A DNA stretch of 64,000 bases, taken from Methylobacterium aquaticum. Lineage in GTDB: Bacteria > Pseudomonadota > Alphaproteobacteria > Rhizobiales > Beijerinckiaceae. Below the pieces are notes generated by a model. It was not told the origin of the DNA. It searched no databases and saw nothing but the letters and a program-made list of their open reading frames with translations. This document shows, piece by piece, positions 23,631 to 31,241 of the stretch (the stretch's first letter is position 1; every line of letters begins with the position of its first letter). A program made the translations under genes and the position numbers. The stretch is from contig NZ_CP043627.1 in assembly GCF_016804325.1 (NCBI RefSeq), forward strand, positions 1,625,001 to 1,689,000. The letters run 5' to 3'.

Positions 23631-24638
23631 CTACTGCGTCCCGCCCTTGGCCTCCTTCTGGAATTCCTCGATCACGTCCTTGCCGACGCGCTTGGCCATG
23701 TCGGCGGTGACCGGCTCGAGCGCCGCCTTCCAGGCCGCCTTCTCGTCCGCGGTCAACGTGATGAAGGTGGTCTTGCCCGACTTCTTCATCTCGTCGAGGG
23801 CGTCGGCATTGTCCTTGTCGGCGACCTGGTTGGCGTAGGTGGTCGCCTCCGTCATCGCCTTGTCGAGCTCGGTGCGGATCTCGGCCGGCAGCCCGTCCCA
23901 GAACTTCTTGTTGGTGATCACCGCGTAGCCGATATAGCCGTGATCGGACAGGGTGATGTATTTCTGCACCTCGTGGTGCTTCTGGGTGAACATGTTCGAG
24001 GGCGTGTTCTCCGAGCCGTCGACCACGCCGGTCTGCATGCCCTGGTAGACCTCCGAGAAGGCCATCACTTGCGGGATCGCGCCGAGCGCGCGGAACTGCG
24101 CCTCCAGCACCTTCGAGGACTGGATCCGCATCTTCAGGCCGCGGAAATCCGCCGGCATCCGCAGCGGCTTGTTGGCGCTCATCACCTTGAAGCCGTTGTC
24201 CCAGTAGGCGAGCCCGGTGATGCCCTTCGATTGCAGCTTGTCGAACAGCCGCTTGCCGAGCGCTCCGTCGGTGACCCGGCGCAGGGCCGCCTTGTCGGGC
24301 AGGATGTAGGGCAGGTCGAAGACCTCGAATTCCTTGGCGCCGAGCGGCCCGAACTTCGCCAGCGACGGCGCCAGCATCTGCACCGCGCCGAGCTGCAGCG
24401 CCTCGACCTCCTCCTTGTCCTTGAACAATTGGGAGTTCGGGTAGACCTCGACCTTGACCTTGCCGTTGGTGTACTTCTCCGCCAGTTCCTTGAACTTGTC
24501 GGCACCGCGGCCCTTCGGTGTGTCCGGCGCAACGACGTGGCTGAACTTGATCACGATCGGCGCCTGCGCCAGGGCCGCCCCCGACAGGAGCAGCAGGGCG
24601 GTGCCGCTGGCAAGCGCGCGGCGGGTCAGACTCAGCAT
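23631..24638 (-). CDS. TRAP transporter substrate-binding protein, DctP family
   Basis: A 335-residue periplasmic solute receptor of the tripartite ATP-independent transporters, probably for a C4-dicarboxylate or similar organic acid. A signal peptide is clear (RRALASGTALLLLSGAALAQA). The body has family marks such as IKFSHVVAPDTPKGRGADKF, YPNSQLFKDKEE, a conserved Arg in LKMRIQSSKVLE that contacts the carboxylate, and MQTGVVDGSENTPSNM. No DctQ or DctM membrane subunit adjoins it, so it is an orphan here and may work with a transporter elsewhere. It is a single gene with its own terminator. Confidence 0.92.
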   Translation of the reverse strand: MLSLTRRALASGTALLLLSGAALAQAPIVIKFSHVVAPDTPKGRGADKFKELAEKYTNGKVKVEVYPNSQLFKDKEEVEALQLGAVQMLAPSLAKFGPLGAKEFEVFDLPYILPDKAALRRVTDGALGKRLFDKLQSKGITGLAYWDNGFKVMSANKPLRMPADFRGLKMRIQSSKVLEAQFRALGAIPQVMAFSEVYQGMQTGVVDGSENTPSNMFTQKHHEVQKYITLSDHGYIGYAVITNKKFWDGLPAEIRTELDKAMTEATTYANQVADKDNADALDEMKKSGKTTFITLTADEKAAWKAALEPVTADMAKRVGKDVIEEFQKEAKGGTQ

Positions 24639-24730
24639 GGCGTTTCCTCGTCGTTGTCTGGTTTGTTGCGAAGCTGACAGTTCGGACCCGGCGGCGCAAT
24701 GCGCCGATCGCCTAACCCCCGGCCTTGCGC

Positions 24731-24836
24731 CTCCATCCTAGCCCTCGGCCTCCGCCTCCATCCTAGCCCTCGGCCTCCGCCTCCATCCTAGCCCTCGGCC
24801 TCCGCCTCCATCCTAGCCCTCGGCCTCCGCCTCCAT
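24731..24836. repeat. 25-bp tandem repeat overlapping the end of a gene
   Basis: Four perfect copies of a 25-bp unit (ctccatcctagccctcggcc plus tccgc) run from 24731 to 24830. A partial copy follows and a degenerate one precedes. The innermost copy holds the last codons and stop of the minus-strand gene that ends at 24813; the others are duplicates of that gene end lying downstream of it. Confidence 0.93.
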
Positions 24837-25652
24837 GTGGACGGTGCCGCCGACGGCCGTCCAGGCGTGGAACGCCTCGCCCTCGCGCCGGCCCGCCACG
24901 GCGAAGCGCGATCCGGCGATCATCGGCGCGACGCCGCGGTAGCGGAACCGGGCCGGCACCCGGCCGAGGCGCGCGGCCGCGAGGTTGAGGAGCAGGCTCG
25001 CCTGCATCGGCCCATGCACGACGAGGCCGGCATAGCCCTCGACCCGCGTCGCGTAGGGGTGGTCGTAGTGGAAGCGGTGGCCGTTGAAGGTCATGGCCGA
25101 GTAGCGGAACAGCAGCACCGGATCGGCCTCGACCGACCACGCGGCGTCATCCTCCGCCGGGGCGGGTTTGGGCGGCGGGGCGGCATCGCCCGGCCGGCTC
25201 GCCTCGCGATAGACGATGTCCTGCCGGTCGCGGATCGCCAGACCCCGCTCGGTCTCGTAATCGTGCCGCACGGTGACGAAGCAGAGCGTGCCGGTGCGCC
25301 CGACCTTCACCGCCACGTCCGAAACGGTCTCGCGCCGCACCACCCGGTCGCCGATGCGCAACGGGGCCAGGGTCTCGACCTCGCCGCCGGCCCACATCCG
25401 CCGCGGCAGCGGCACCGGCGGCAGGAACCCGCCCTTCGCCGCGTGGCCGTCGGGCCCGAGCGAACCGGCGGCCGGGGTCTCGGGGCCGAGGCACCAGTGG
25501 AGCGCCAGCGGCGCCTCGCCCTCCCCTGCCGGGGCGAGGTGGGGCGCCAGCGTCGCCCGGTACTCGGCCACGAGGCGCGGCGTCACGATGTCCTCGACCT
25601 CCCGGGTGCGGCCGATCCAGCCGCGAAGATGGTCGATGTCGATCTCGGGCAT
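24813..25652 (-). CDS. MaoC/FAS1-type acyl-CoA hydratase (mesaconyl-CoA hydratase-like)
   Basis: A 279-residue double hotdog-fold protein resembling FAS1-like dehydratases and mesaconyl-C4-CoA or 3-methylfumaryl-CoA hydratases. The N-terminal half has WIGRTREVEDIVTPRLVAEY and HWCLGPE. The C-terminal half has the hydratase segment LLFRYSAMTFNGHRFHYDHP and YAGLVVHGPMQASLLL, with the Asn/His and HGP features of the family. The ATG at 25652 (MPEIDIDHL) is preferred to one 28 codons upstream whose extension is Arg/Gly-rich and not family-like. The exact CoA substrate cannot be told. No catabolic partner genes are adjacent. Confidence 0.82.
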   Translation of the reverse strand: MPEIDIDHLRGWIGRTREVEDIVTPRLVAEYRATLAPHLAPAGEGEAPLALHWCLGPETPAAGSLGPDGHAAKGGFLPPVPLPRRMWAGGEVETLAPLRIGDRVVRRETVSDVAVKVGRTGTLCFVTVRHDYETERGLAIRDRQDIVYREASRPGDAAPPPKPAPAEDDAAWSVEADPVLLFRYSAMTFNGHRFHYDHPYATRVEGYAGLVVHGPMQASLLLNLAAARLGRVPARFRYRGVAPMIAGSRFAVAGRREGEAFHAWTAVGGTVHMEAEAEG

Positions 25653-25800
25653 CCGGCCGTCCCCTCGTCGTCGCCCGCATCCAGCCGGGCCGTCCGCGCC
25701 TATATCGGCTTCTCTTCGCGCCTGCACACCTGCCACCTGGACCGAGCTGCAAGCCGGTGCTTAACTTCCTGTCAACAAAGATGAACGTGGGAGACGCCCC

Positions 25801-27831
25801 GTGGCTGCGCAGCACAGGTGCATCGCGATCGTCGGTCCGTTCCAGAGCGGCAAGACCGCCCTGCTCGAGGCCCTCCTCCATCGCGCCGGCACGATCGACC
25901 GGCCCGGGCGCGTCGGCGCCCGGATCGGCGACACCTCGCCCGAGGCGCGGGCGCACGGCATGAGCGTCGAGCCCGCCTTCGCCACCGCGCGCTTCCTGGG
26001 CGAGGCCTTCACCTTCGTCGATTGTCCGGGCTCGATCGAGTTCGCGCACGACCTGCGGGCGGTGCTGCCGGCCTGCGACGCCGCGGTCGTGGTCTGCGAG
26101 GCCGACGAGCGCAAGCTGCCGGCCCTGGAACTGTGCCTGCGCGAGCTCGAGACCGCCGGCATCCCGCGCCTCCTGTTCATCAACAAGGCCGAGACCGCGC
26201 CGGGCAGCCTGCGCGATGCGCTCGCCCTGCTCCAGCCCGCCTCGCGGGTGCCGCTCCTCCTGCGCCAGATCCCCCTGATGGAGGGCGAGGCGGCGGTCGG
26301 CTTCATCGATCTCGCGCTGGAGCGCGCCTTCATCTGGCGCGAGCAGGCCCCGAGCGAGGTGGTGGCCCTGCCCGACGGCGAGCTGCCGCGGGAGAAGGCC
26401 GAGCGCTACACCATGCTGGAGCGCCTGGCCGACCACGACGACGCGCTCATGGAAGACCTGATCGCCGAGGTGGAGCCGCAGGCCGACCGGGTCTTTTCCG
26501 ATCTCGCGAGCGAGCTGCGCCGGGGCCAGGTGGTCTCGGTGCTGTTCGGCTCGGCCGAGCACGGGCATGGCATCACCCGCCTGTTGAAGGCACTGCGGCA
26601 CGAGGCGCCGGGCCTCGCCGAGACCCGGGCGCGCCTCGGCGTGGCGGACGAGGGCGCGCCGCTCGTCCAGGTGATGAAGACCCTGCATACCGGCTTTGGC
26701 GGCAAGCTCTCGGTCGGCCGGGTGCTGCGCGGGGCGATCCGCGAGGGCGAGGCGGTGACGGGGTCGGGCGGCGGCACCGCCCGGGTGGCGGCGCTGACCC
26801 AGCTAGCGGGCGCCACGGGCCACCGGGTGCCGGAGGCGCAGGCGGGCGAGGTCGCGGGATTCGCCAAGCTCGATTGCGTCGCCACCGCCGAGACCCTGGC
26901 GACCGGGGCCGCGGCGCCGGAGGCCCTGGCCGAGTTGACGGCGCCGGACCCGGTCCACGCCCTGGCGCTCAGGGTGCGCGACCGCAAGGACGACGTGCGG
27001 CTCTCGGCGGCGCTGACCAAGCTCGCCGAGGAGGACCCGGCGCTCATCGTCGAGCACCGTGCCGAACTCGGCGACCTGCGCCTGTCGGGCCAGGGCGAGA
27101 TGCACCTGCGGGTCGCGGTGGAGCGCCTGGGGTCGCGCTTCGGCATCGGGGTCGAGACCGAACCGGCACGGGTGGCCTATCGCGAGACGATCCGCGGGCC
27201 CGCCGAGGCGCGGGCGCGGCACAAGAAGCAGACCGGCGGCCACGGCCAGTTCGCCGACGTGGCGCTCGCGGTGCGGCCGCTGCCCCGGGGCGAGGGGTTC
27301 GTCTTCGAGGACGAGGTGGTGGGCGGCGCGGTGCCGCGCCAGTACGTCGCCTCGGTCGAGGCCGGGGCCCGGGCCTTCACCGCGAGGGGGCCGCTCGGCT
27401 TCCCGGTGGTCGACCTCGCGGTGACGCTCAGGGACGGCGCCGCCCACGCGGTCGATTCGTCGGACGCCGCCTTCCAGGCCGCGACCCGCCTGGCGCTGGA
27501 GGAGGCCCTCGCCAAGGCCGGGCCGGTGCTGCTGGAGCCGGTCCTGGCGGTGTCGATGGCGGTGCCGAGCGGCGCCACCGCCAAGGCCACCGGCCTCGTC
27601 ACCGCCCGCCGCGGCCAGATCCTCGGCTTCGACGCCCGGCCCGGCTGGTCGGGCTGGGACGTCGTCGAGGCCCTGATCCCGGAGGCCGAGATGACCGACC
27701 TGATCGTCGAGCTGCGCTCGGCCACCGCCGGGGTCGGCACCTTCACCACCCGCTTCGATCACCGGGCCGAGCTGACGGGCCGCCCCGCCGACGCGGTGCT
27801 GGCGTGCCAGCCGGTGCGCAAGGCGGGGTGA
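25801..27831 (+). CDS. Elongation factor G-like GTPase
   Basis: A 676-residue translational GTPase paralogue, close in layout to EF-G: GTPase domain, beta-barrel domain II, then domains III-V (HKKQTGGHGQFADVALAV is the conserved domain IV entry). The P-loop GPFQSGKT is intact and the G3 motif reads DCPG. The G4 motif is NKAE where EF-G has NKMD, so guanine recognition may be altered. It is shorter than the usual 690-700-residue EF-G and carries none of the str-operon neighbours, so it is not the main EF-G. Such paralogues are often called EF-G-like and have no settled role. The start is GTG after GGGAG. Confidence 0.88.
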   Translation: MAAQHRCIAIVGPFQSGKTALLEALLHRAGTIDRPGRVGARIGDTSPEARAHGMSVEPAFATARFLGEAFTFVDCPGSIEFAHDLRAVLPACDAAVVVCEADERKLPALELCLRELETAGIPRLLFINKAETAPGSLRDALALLQPASRVPLLLRQIPLMEGEAAVGFIDLALERAFIWREQAPSEVVALPDGELPREKAERYTMLERLADHDDALMEDLIAEVEPQADRVFSDLASELRRGQVVSVLFGSAEHGHGITRLLKALRHEAPGLAETRARLGVADEGAPLVQVMKTLHTGFGGKLSVGRVLRGAIREGEAVTGSGGGTARVAALTQLAGATGHRVPEAQAGEVAGFAKLDCVATAETLATGAAAPEALAELTAPDPVHALALRVRDRKDDVRLSAALTKLAEEDPALIVEHRAELGDLRLSGQGEMHLRVAVERLGSRFGIGVETEPARVAYRETIRGPAEARARHKKQTGGHGQFADVALAVRPLPRGEGFVFEDEVVGGAVPRQYVASVEAGARAFTARGPLGFPVVDLAVTLRDGAAHAVDSSDAAFQAATRLALEEALAKAGPVLLEPVLAVSMAVPSGATAKATGLVTARRGQILGFDARPGWSGWDVVEALIPEAEMTDLIVELRSATAGVGTFTTRFDHRAELTGRPADAVLACQPVRKAG

Positions 27832-27849
27832 GAAGCGGGAGGCTCCGGG

Positions 27850-28419
27850 TCACGCCGCCCGGTCGTGGCGGCCCTCCTGGACCTCCTCGATGATCTTGGC
27901 CGAGAAGGCGTCGAGGTCGCCCGGGTTGCGGCTGGTCACGATGCCCTTGTCGGTGACCACGGGCAGGTCGTGCCACTCGGCGCCGGCATTGATCACGTCG
28001 GTCTTGATCGAGGCGTAGGACGTCATCTTGCGGCCCTTGGCGGCGCCGACCTCGACCAGCAGCCAGGGCGCGTGGCAGATCGCGGCGACGACCTTGCCGC
28101 TCGCCAGGAAGCTGCGCAGGATCTCCAGGGCCTTCGGCTCCAGGCGCAGCTTGTCCGGGTTGATCTGGCCGCCGGGCAGCACCAGGGCGTCGTAGGCCGA
28201 GGCGTCGATGCTCTCGATGTCGGCATCCACCGCCACCGGGCGGCCCCAGTCGGTCTCGTCCCAGCCGCGGATGCTGTCCGGCTTCTGGCGCGATTGCGGG
28301 GCGGCCACCGTCACCTGCGCGCCGGCTTCCGCGAGCTTGGCCTTCGGCACCTCGAGCTCGGATTGCTCGAAGCCGTCGGTCGCCATGATGAGGATTTTGG
28401 CCTGGGTGATGCTCGGCAT
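27850..28419 (-). CDS. DJ-1/PfpI family protein
   Basis: A 189-residue protein of the DJ-1/PfpI class I glutamine-amidotransferase-like fold. The nucleophile elbow AAICHAPWLL carries the reactive Cys-His pair, and LVLPGGQ and DGFEQSELE (with the conserved acidic residue near the Cys) complete the site. Members act as stress-protective proteases, glyoxalases or deglycases; which applies here is unknown. A perfect GGAAC-N16-CGTT promoter of the general stress sigma factor lies 35 bases before the start, which fits a stress role. It is convergent with the EF-G-like gene, 18 bases apart. Confidence 0.93.
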   Translation of the reverse strand: MPSITQAKILIMATDGFEQSELEVPKAKLAEAGAQVTVAAPQSRQKPDSIRGWDETDWGRPVAVDADIESIDASAYDALVLPGGQINPDKLRLEPKALEILRSFLASGKVVAAICHAPWLLVEVGAAKGRKMTSYASIKTDVINAGAEWHDLPVVTDKGIVTSRNPGDLDAFSAKIIEEVQEGRHDRAA

Positions 28420-28453
28420 CGGATCTTACTCCAAGGGGGTTTTGTGCCCTGGC

Positions 28454-28478
28454 AACGACCCGGGGTCGGGCCGGTTCC
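28454..28478 (-). promoter_or_regulatory. EcfG-type general stress promoter of the PfpI gene
   Basis: On the minus strand, GGAAC (28478-28474) is followed after exactly 16 bases by CGTT (28457-28454), the alphaproteobacterial sigma-EcfG consensus. It is positioned to transcribe the gene starting at 28419. Confidence 0.72.
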
Positions 28479-28556
28479 GACGCCCTGCCGCGACGGAACT
28501 GCCGCCGGCCCGGCGGTTTAAACCCCCATACCCCACCCCGAAGAGGAGGCACGACC

Positions 28557-28772
28557 ATGGCCAATCCCGGTCTTCCCGAGCCGACCCCAGGCGGCGGCAT
28601 CCCGGGCGACATCCCACCGCCGGTCGCCCCCGACGAACTGCCCGATACCGGCCCGACCGGGCCGCGCTCGCCCTACCCGGTCAACGACCCGGGGATCACC
28701 GATCCGACCGGGCCCGGCTCCGAGCCGGATTACCTGCCGGGCGGCCCGACCAATCCGGGCACGCGTTTCTAA
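28557..28772 (+). CDS. Small Pro/Gly-rich protein
   Basis: A 71-residue protein consisting largely of Pro, Gly, Asp and Thr (for example GGGIPGDIPPPVAPDELP). It has no membrane segment or known domain and is probably disordered. The GAGGAGG ribosome site 7 bases before the ATG is excellent, and a strong terminator follows the stop, so it is a real single-gene unit. A poor EcfG-like match (GGAAC, 15 bases, GGTT) lies at 28495-28518. Its function is unknown; the neighbours suggest stress. Confidence 0.72.
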   Translation: MANPGLPEPTPGGGIPGDIPPPVAPDELPDTGPTGPRSPYPVNDPGITDPTGPGSEPDYLPGGPTNPGTRF

Positions 28773-28777
28773 CGACG

Positions 28778-28803
28778 AAGGGCGCCCCGAGGGGCGCCCT
28801 TTT
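28778..28803 (+). terminator. Intrinsic terminator after the small Pro/Gly-rich gene
   Basis: A near-perfect GC-rich stem (agggcgccc / gggcgccct) around cgag is followed by TTT. It lies between two convergent genes and, with AA on its other side, may work weakly in both directions. Confidence 0.85.
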
Positions 28804-28845
28804 CGTGTCGATCGCGACTCCTGTCGATCGAGACCTCTGGATCGC

Positions 28846-29232
28846 TCAATGCCCGCCATGCGAGCTGCGCACGTCGCGCGGGGCGTTCAGGATCTCGTTG
28901 AGGGAGGTGGCGACGTGCCGGGCCTCCTCGTCGGTGAGGCGGAGCTGGAACGGCGGCAGGCCGCCGGCCTGGAGCGCGACCACAGCCTGGCCCTGCTCGT
29001 CGGTGCCGACCTCGATCGCCGGCGAGGTCACGTCCAGCAGCGCCGCGTCCTCGTCGCCGAGATCGTCCGCCTCGGCCTCGTCCGGTTCGTGCATCACCGT
29101 GAGGAGCTGGCCCACCGCGCGCACGAGGGCGCGGGCCGCGCTCGCATCCATGATGACCGCGGTGGCCTGGTCGTCCTTCTGGAACGAGAGTTGGATGTTG
29201 GAACCTTCGAGGGAAACCGAGATACCCGCCAT
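28846..29232 (-). CDS. Hypothetical protein, possibly a small regulatory or stress protein
   Basis: A 128-residue protein (MAGISVSLEGSNIQLSFQKD...). It has a beta-strand-rich start, a helix (SAARALVRAVGQLLTVMHEP), an acidic middle (DEAEADDLGDED) and a C-terminal helix (TDEEARHVATSLNEILN). It has no signal peptide or membrane helix, and no family was recognised. The ATG at 29232 is chosen because the 35 codons upstream look non-coding; the ribosome site is weak. It is convergent with the small Pro/Gly-rich gene. Confidence 0.65.
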   Translation of the reverse strand: MAGISVSLEGSNIQLSFQKDDQATAVIMDASAARALVRAVGQLLTVMHEPDEAEADDLGDEDAALLDVTSPAIEVGTDEQGQAVVALQAGGLPPFQLRLTDEEARHVATSLNEILNAPRDVRSSHGGH

Positions 29233-29402
29233 GGAGCGTCCGACACTGTACGATGTCGTCGGTATATGGGAGCAATCCGCCGGACGCGACAGGGGAATTC
29301 CACGCAGGCCCGGGCTGCGCGACCCGAAACGCCTCAAGCCCGTCGACGTTGATCCCCCGTGAACGGGGCGCCCGGGCGCCCGCGAGCGAGAGGGACGACG
29401 CC

Positions 29403-29753
29403 ATGGCCTCCCCCAAGTCCACCCACAGGACCACTCACAAGACCACGGACGCCCAGAAGGGCACGATCGCCCGGGTGATGCACGAGTTCAAGGAGGGCGA
29501 ACTGGAGCGCAGCGACGGCGAGCCGGTGACCGACCGGCGCCAGGCCATCGCTATCGCGTTGCGCGAGGCCGGCGCCTCCAACCAGGAGAGCCCGTCCGAG
29601 AACCGGACGAATTTCCGCCGCACCCGCGCCAAGGAGCGCGACACGCGGTCCCATGCGACCCGCGCCGCCCTCTACGACGAGGCGAAGCGCCGCGACATCA
29701 AGGGCCGCTCGCGCATGAGCCGGGACGAACTGGAGCGGGCCCTCAACCGTTGA
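29403..29753 (+). CDS. DUF6496 protein with Rho-N-like C-terminus
   Basis: A 116-residue basic protein. The N-terminal part (IARVMHEFKEGELERSDGEP, then DRRQAIAIALREAG) matches the DUF6496 pattern seen in many small alphaproteobacterial proteins. The C-terminal 30 residues (LYDEAKRRDIKGRSRMSRDE) resemble the helix-extended-loop of the Rho N-terminal/SAP-like domain, suggesting nucleic-acid binding. The ATG at 29403 is chosen over in-frame starts upstream that are not conserved-looking. It is probably cotranscribed with the next small gene, 37 bases downstream. Function unknown. Confidence 0.8.
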   Translation: MASPKSTHRTTHKTTDAQKGTIARVMHEFKEGELERSDGEPVTDRRQAIAIALREAGASNQESPSENRTNFRRTRAKERDTRSHATRAALYDEAKRRDIKGRSRMSRDELERALNR

Positions 29754-29790
29754 GCGGGCCCATCGACAGAGAATCCCGGAAGGAAGCCCC

Positions 29791-29991
29791 ATGAGCTCGA
29801 AGCAGCCGAAGACCACGACGCCGACCGATGCCGACCTGAAGGGAAATCCCGGAATCGGTACCTCGAAGGGCATGACCGGCGGCGATCCCCAGGACCTCGC
29901 CGGCGCCAACACCGACGAGGGCGACGTGGCCAACGACACCACGCCCGAGGGCGGGATCGACCCCAACCAGCGCGGGCGCAGCCATCCCTGA
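29791..29991 (+). CDS. Small hydrophilic protein
   Basis: A 66-residue hydrophilic, probably disordered protein rich in Asp, Gly, Thr and Asn (DADLKGNPGIGTSKGMTGGD). A good ribosome site (GGAAGG) precedes the ATG. It follows the DUF6496 gene closely and may form an operon with it. No family was recognised. Confidence 0.6.
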   Translation: MSSKQPKTTTPTDADLKGNPGIGTSKGMTGGDPQDLAGANTDEGDVANDTTPEGGIDPNQRGRSHP

Positions 29992-30233
29992 TCGCACCCC
30001 CTGACCGCATGCCGCGCAACGATCGGGACACCCTGCCTTGTTCCGGACAGAGTGAGATCCTAAATAGGGATCAGCGGCAACGGGCGGGTGGCTCCGGGCG
30101 ATCGAGCCCCGCATGGGCTCCATGGGCCCCGCGAAGACGAGCCACCTCCCGAAATACTTGGCGCCGTCGCGCCGCGTTGCCCTCGCTGTCGAGGGTGGCC
30201 CGCTGCGACTTCTAACGAGACGAGGACGACCGC

Positions 30234-30446
30234 GTGAATACTGGTACTGTCAAGTGGTTCAACGACCAGAAGGGCTTCGGCTTCATCCAGCCGGATGATG
30301 GCGGCAAGGACGTTTTCGTCCACATCTCCGCGGTGGAGCGGGCTGGCCTGCGCGGCCTCGTCGAGGGCCAGAAGGTCTCCTACGAGCTGCAGGCCGACCG
30401 GCGCGACAGCTCGAAGATGTCGGCCGTGAACCTGCAGGTCGCCTAA
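30234..30446 (+). CDS. Cold-shock protein, CspA family
   Basis: A 70-residue single-domain cold-shock protein that binds single-stranded RNA/DNA as a chaperone. Both RNP motifs are present (KGFGFIQ and VFVHIS) after the usual NTGTVKWFN start. Translation begins at a GTG. Upstream, 30000-30233 holds no gene and could be the long untranslated leader typical of cold-shock mRNAs; a short inverted repeat (gatcctaaatagggatc) lies near 30056. Confidence 0.95.
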   Translation: MNTGTVKWFNDQKGFGFIQPDDGGKDVFVHISAVERAGLRGLVEGQKVSYELQADRRDSSKMSAVNLQVA

Positions 30447-30475
30447 GGGCGCCTCTCGGCCCGGGTTTACGTGAT

Positions 30476-30496
30476 CTTAACGATAATCCCGTTAAG
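30476..30496. promoter_or_regulatory. Inverted repeat upstream of the 30502 promoter
   Basis: A 7-bp perfect inverted repeat, cttaacg and cgttaag with a 7-base spacer, lies directly before a stress promoter. It could be a binding site for a dimeric regulator. Nothing in the sequence identifies the regulator. Confidence 0.4.
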
Positions 30497-30501
30497 GTTA
30501 C

Positions 30502-30526
30502 GGAACCTCGGCCGTACTGGAGCGTT
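30502..30526 (+). promoter_or_regulatory. EcfG-type general stress promoter
   Basis: GGAAC (30502-30506), a 16-base spacer, then CGTT (30523-30526) form an exact match to the sigma-EcfG consensus. It drives the small gene at 30631 with a leader of about 100 bases. Confidence 0.72.
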
Positions 30527-30630
30527 ATGAGTCCGCGGACTCGTCGCATGCTCCGCTGGCGGCCACATGGCCGCCTGCCACGCACAGTCGCTCCCCCGCG
30601 GAGCGCCGCAAAGATAGAAGAAAAGACATC

Positions 30631-30855
30631 ATGTTGTTTGAATTTACCCGGCGCGACGGCGCGCCTTCCGCCTTCAATGGCTCTACCTTCCACGTCGACC
30701 AGATCAGCCGTTTCGGCGAGGGCAAGAACCCGATCGACGTGAGTCACCTGATCGACAAGAGCTACGGCTACCACTCCTCCCGCGAGCTGCGCTGGCACCT
30801 CGCCGAGCGCTTCGGCCTGACGCCGAACGCCGTGGCCGTGCGCGAAGCCCATTAA
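30631..30855 (+). CDS. Small conserved-looking protein under a stress promoter
   Basis: A 74-residue protein (MLFEFTRRDGAPSAFNGSTF...). It has no membrane segment and ends in a helix, SSRELRWHLAERFGL. The AGAAGAAAAG stretch before the ATG serves as ribosome site. A perfect EcfG-type promoter upstream and a strong terminator downstream frame it as a single stress-induced gene. The family was not recognised and the function is unknown. Confidence 0.72.
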   Translation: MLFEFTRRDGAPSAFNGSTFHVDQISRFGEGKNPIDVSHLIDKSYGYHSSRELRWHLAERFGLTPNAVAVREAH

Positions 30856-30893
30856 GGGTTAGCCGGTCGTCTCAAGACCGCCGTCACCGTACG

Positions 30894-30926
30894 AGGCGGG
30901 CCGCGCGCGAGCGCGGACCCGCCTTT
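30894..30926 (+). terminator. Intrinsic terminator after the 30631 gene
   Basis: A long stem (aggcggg / cccgcct outside, ccgcgc / gcgcgg inside, one bulged A) is followed by TTT. Confidence 0.8.
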
Positions 30927-31241
30927 GTCATGTCTGCGGCCGATGGCAGCCGGGAACCACGTTCCGCCCCGTGCGACGATGCATGACAGGATCGGCCACG
31001 CAGCGCCCCGGCCCGTCGCGCTCACGACCTCGTCATGAGGTGGTCGGGAGGACGGCTCCGGCGACGTCGCGGTCCTCGCGAACGCCCCTTGTCCCCCGGT
31101 CGCGGCTGTGCTTAGCCAGCTACTAACAAGCGCCCCGCCGCCGTAGGACGGTGCGGGCCGCGGTCACCCCCGGCGGGCCCTGTCGTCGGAGTGTCACGCG
31201 GGCCCCGCATGAGGGGCCGCACACGAGGAGACGACACCCCG
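30927..31241 (+). other. Intergenic region upstream of ugpB
   Basis: No gene is supported. It should contain the ugp promoter. No PhoB box or operator could be matched with confidence. Confidence 0.4.

Noticed and set aside
24731..24836. CRISPR-like array.
   Set aside because: The units are contiguous 25-bp tandem copies with no spacers and no cas genes.
28495..28518. A third stress-type promoter before the small Pro/Gly-rich gene.
   Set aside because: The -35-like GGAAC is present, but the spacer is 15 bases and the second box is GGTT, so it was not listed as a promoter.
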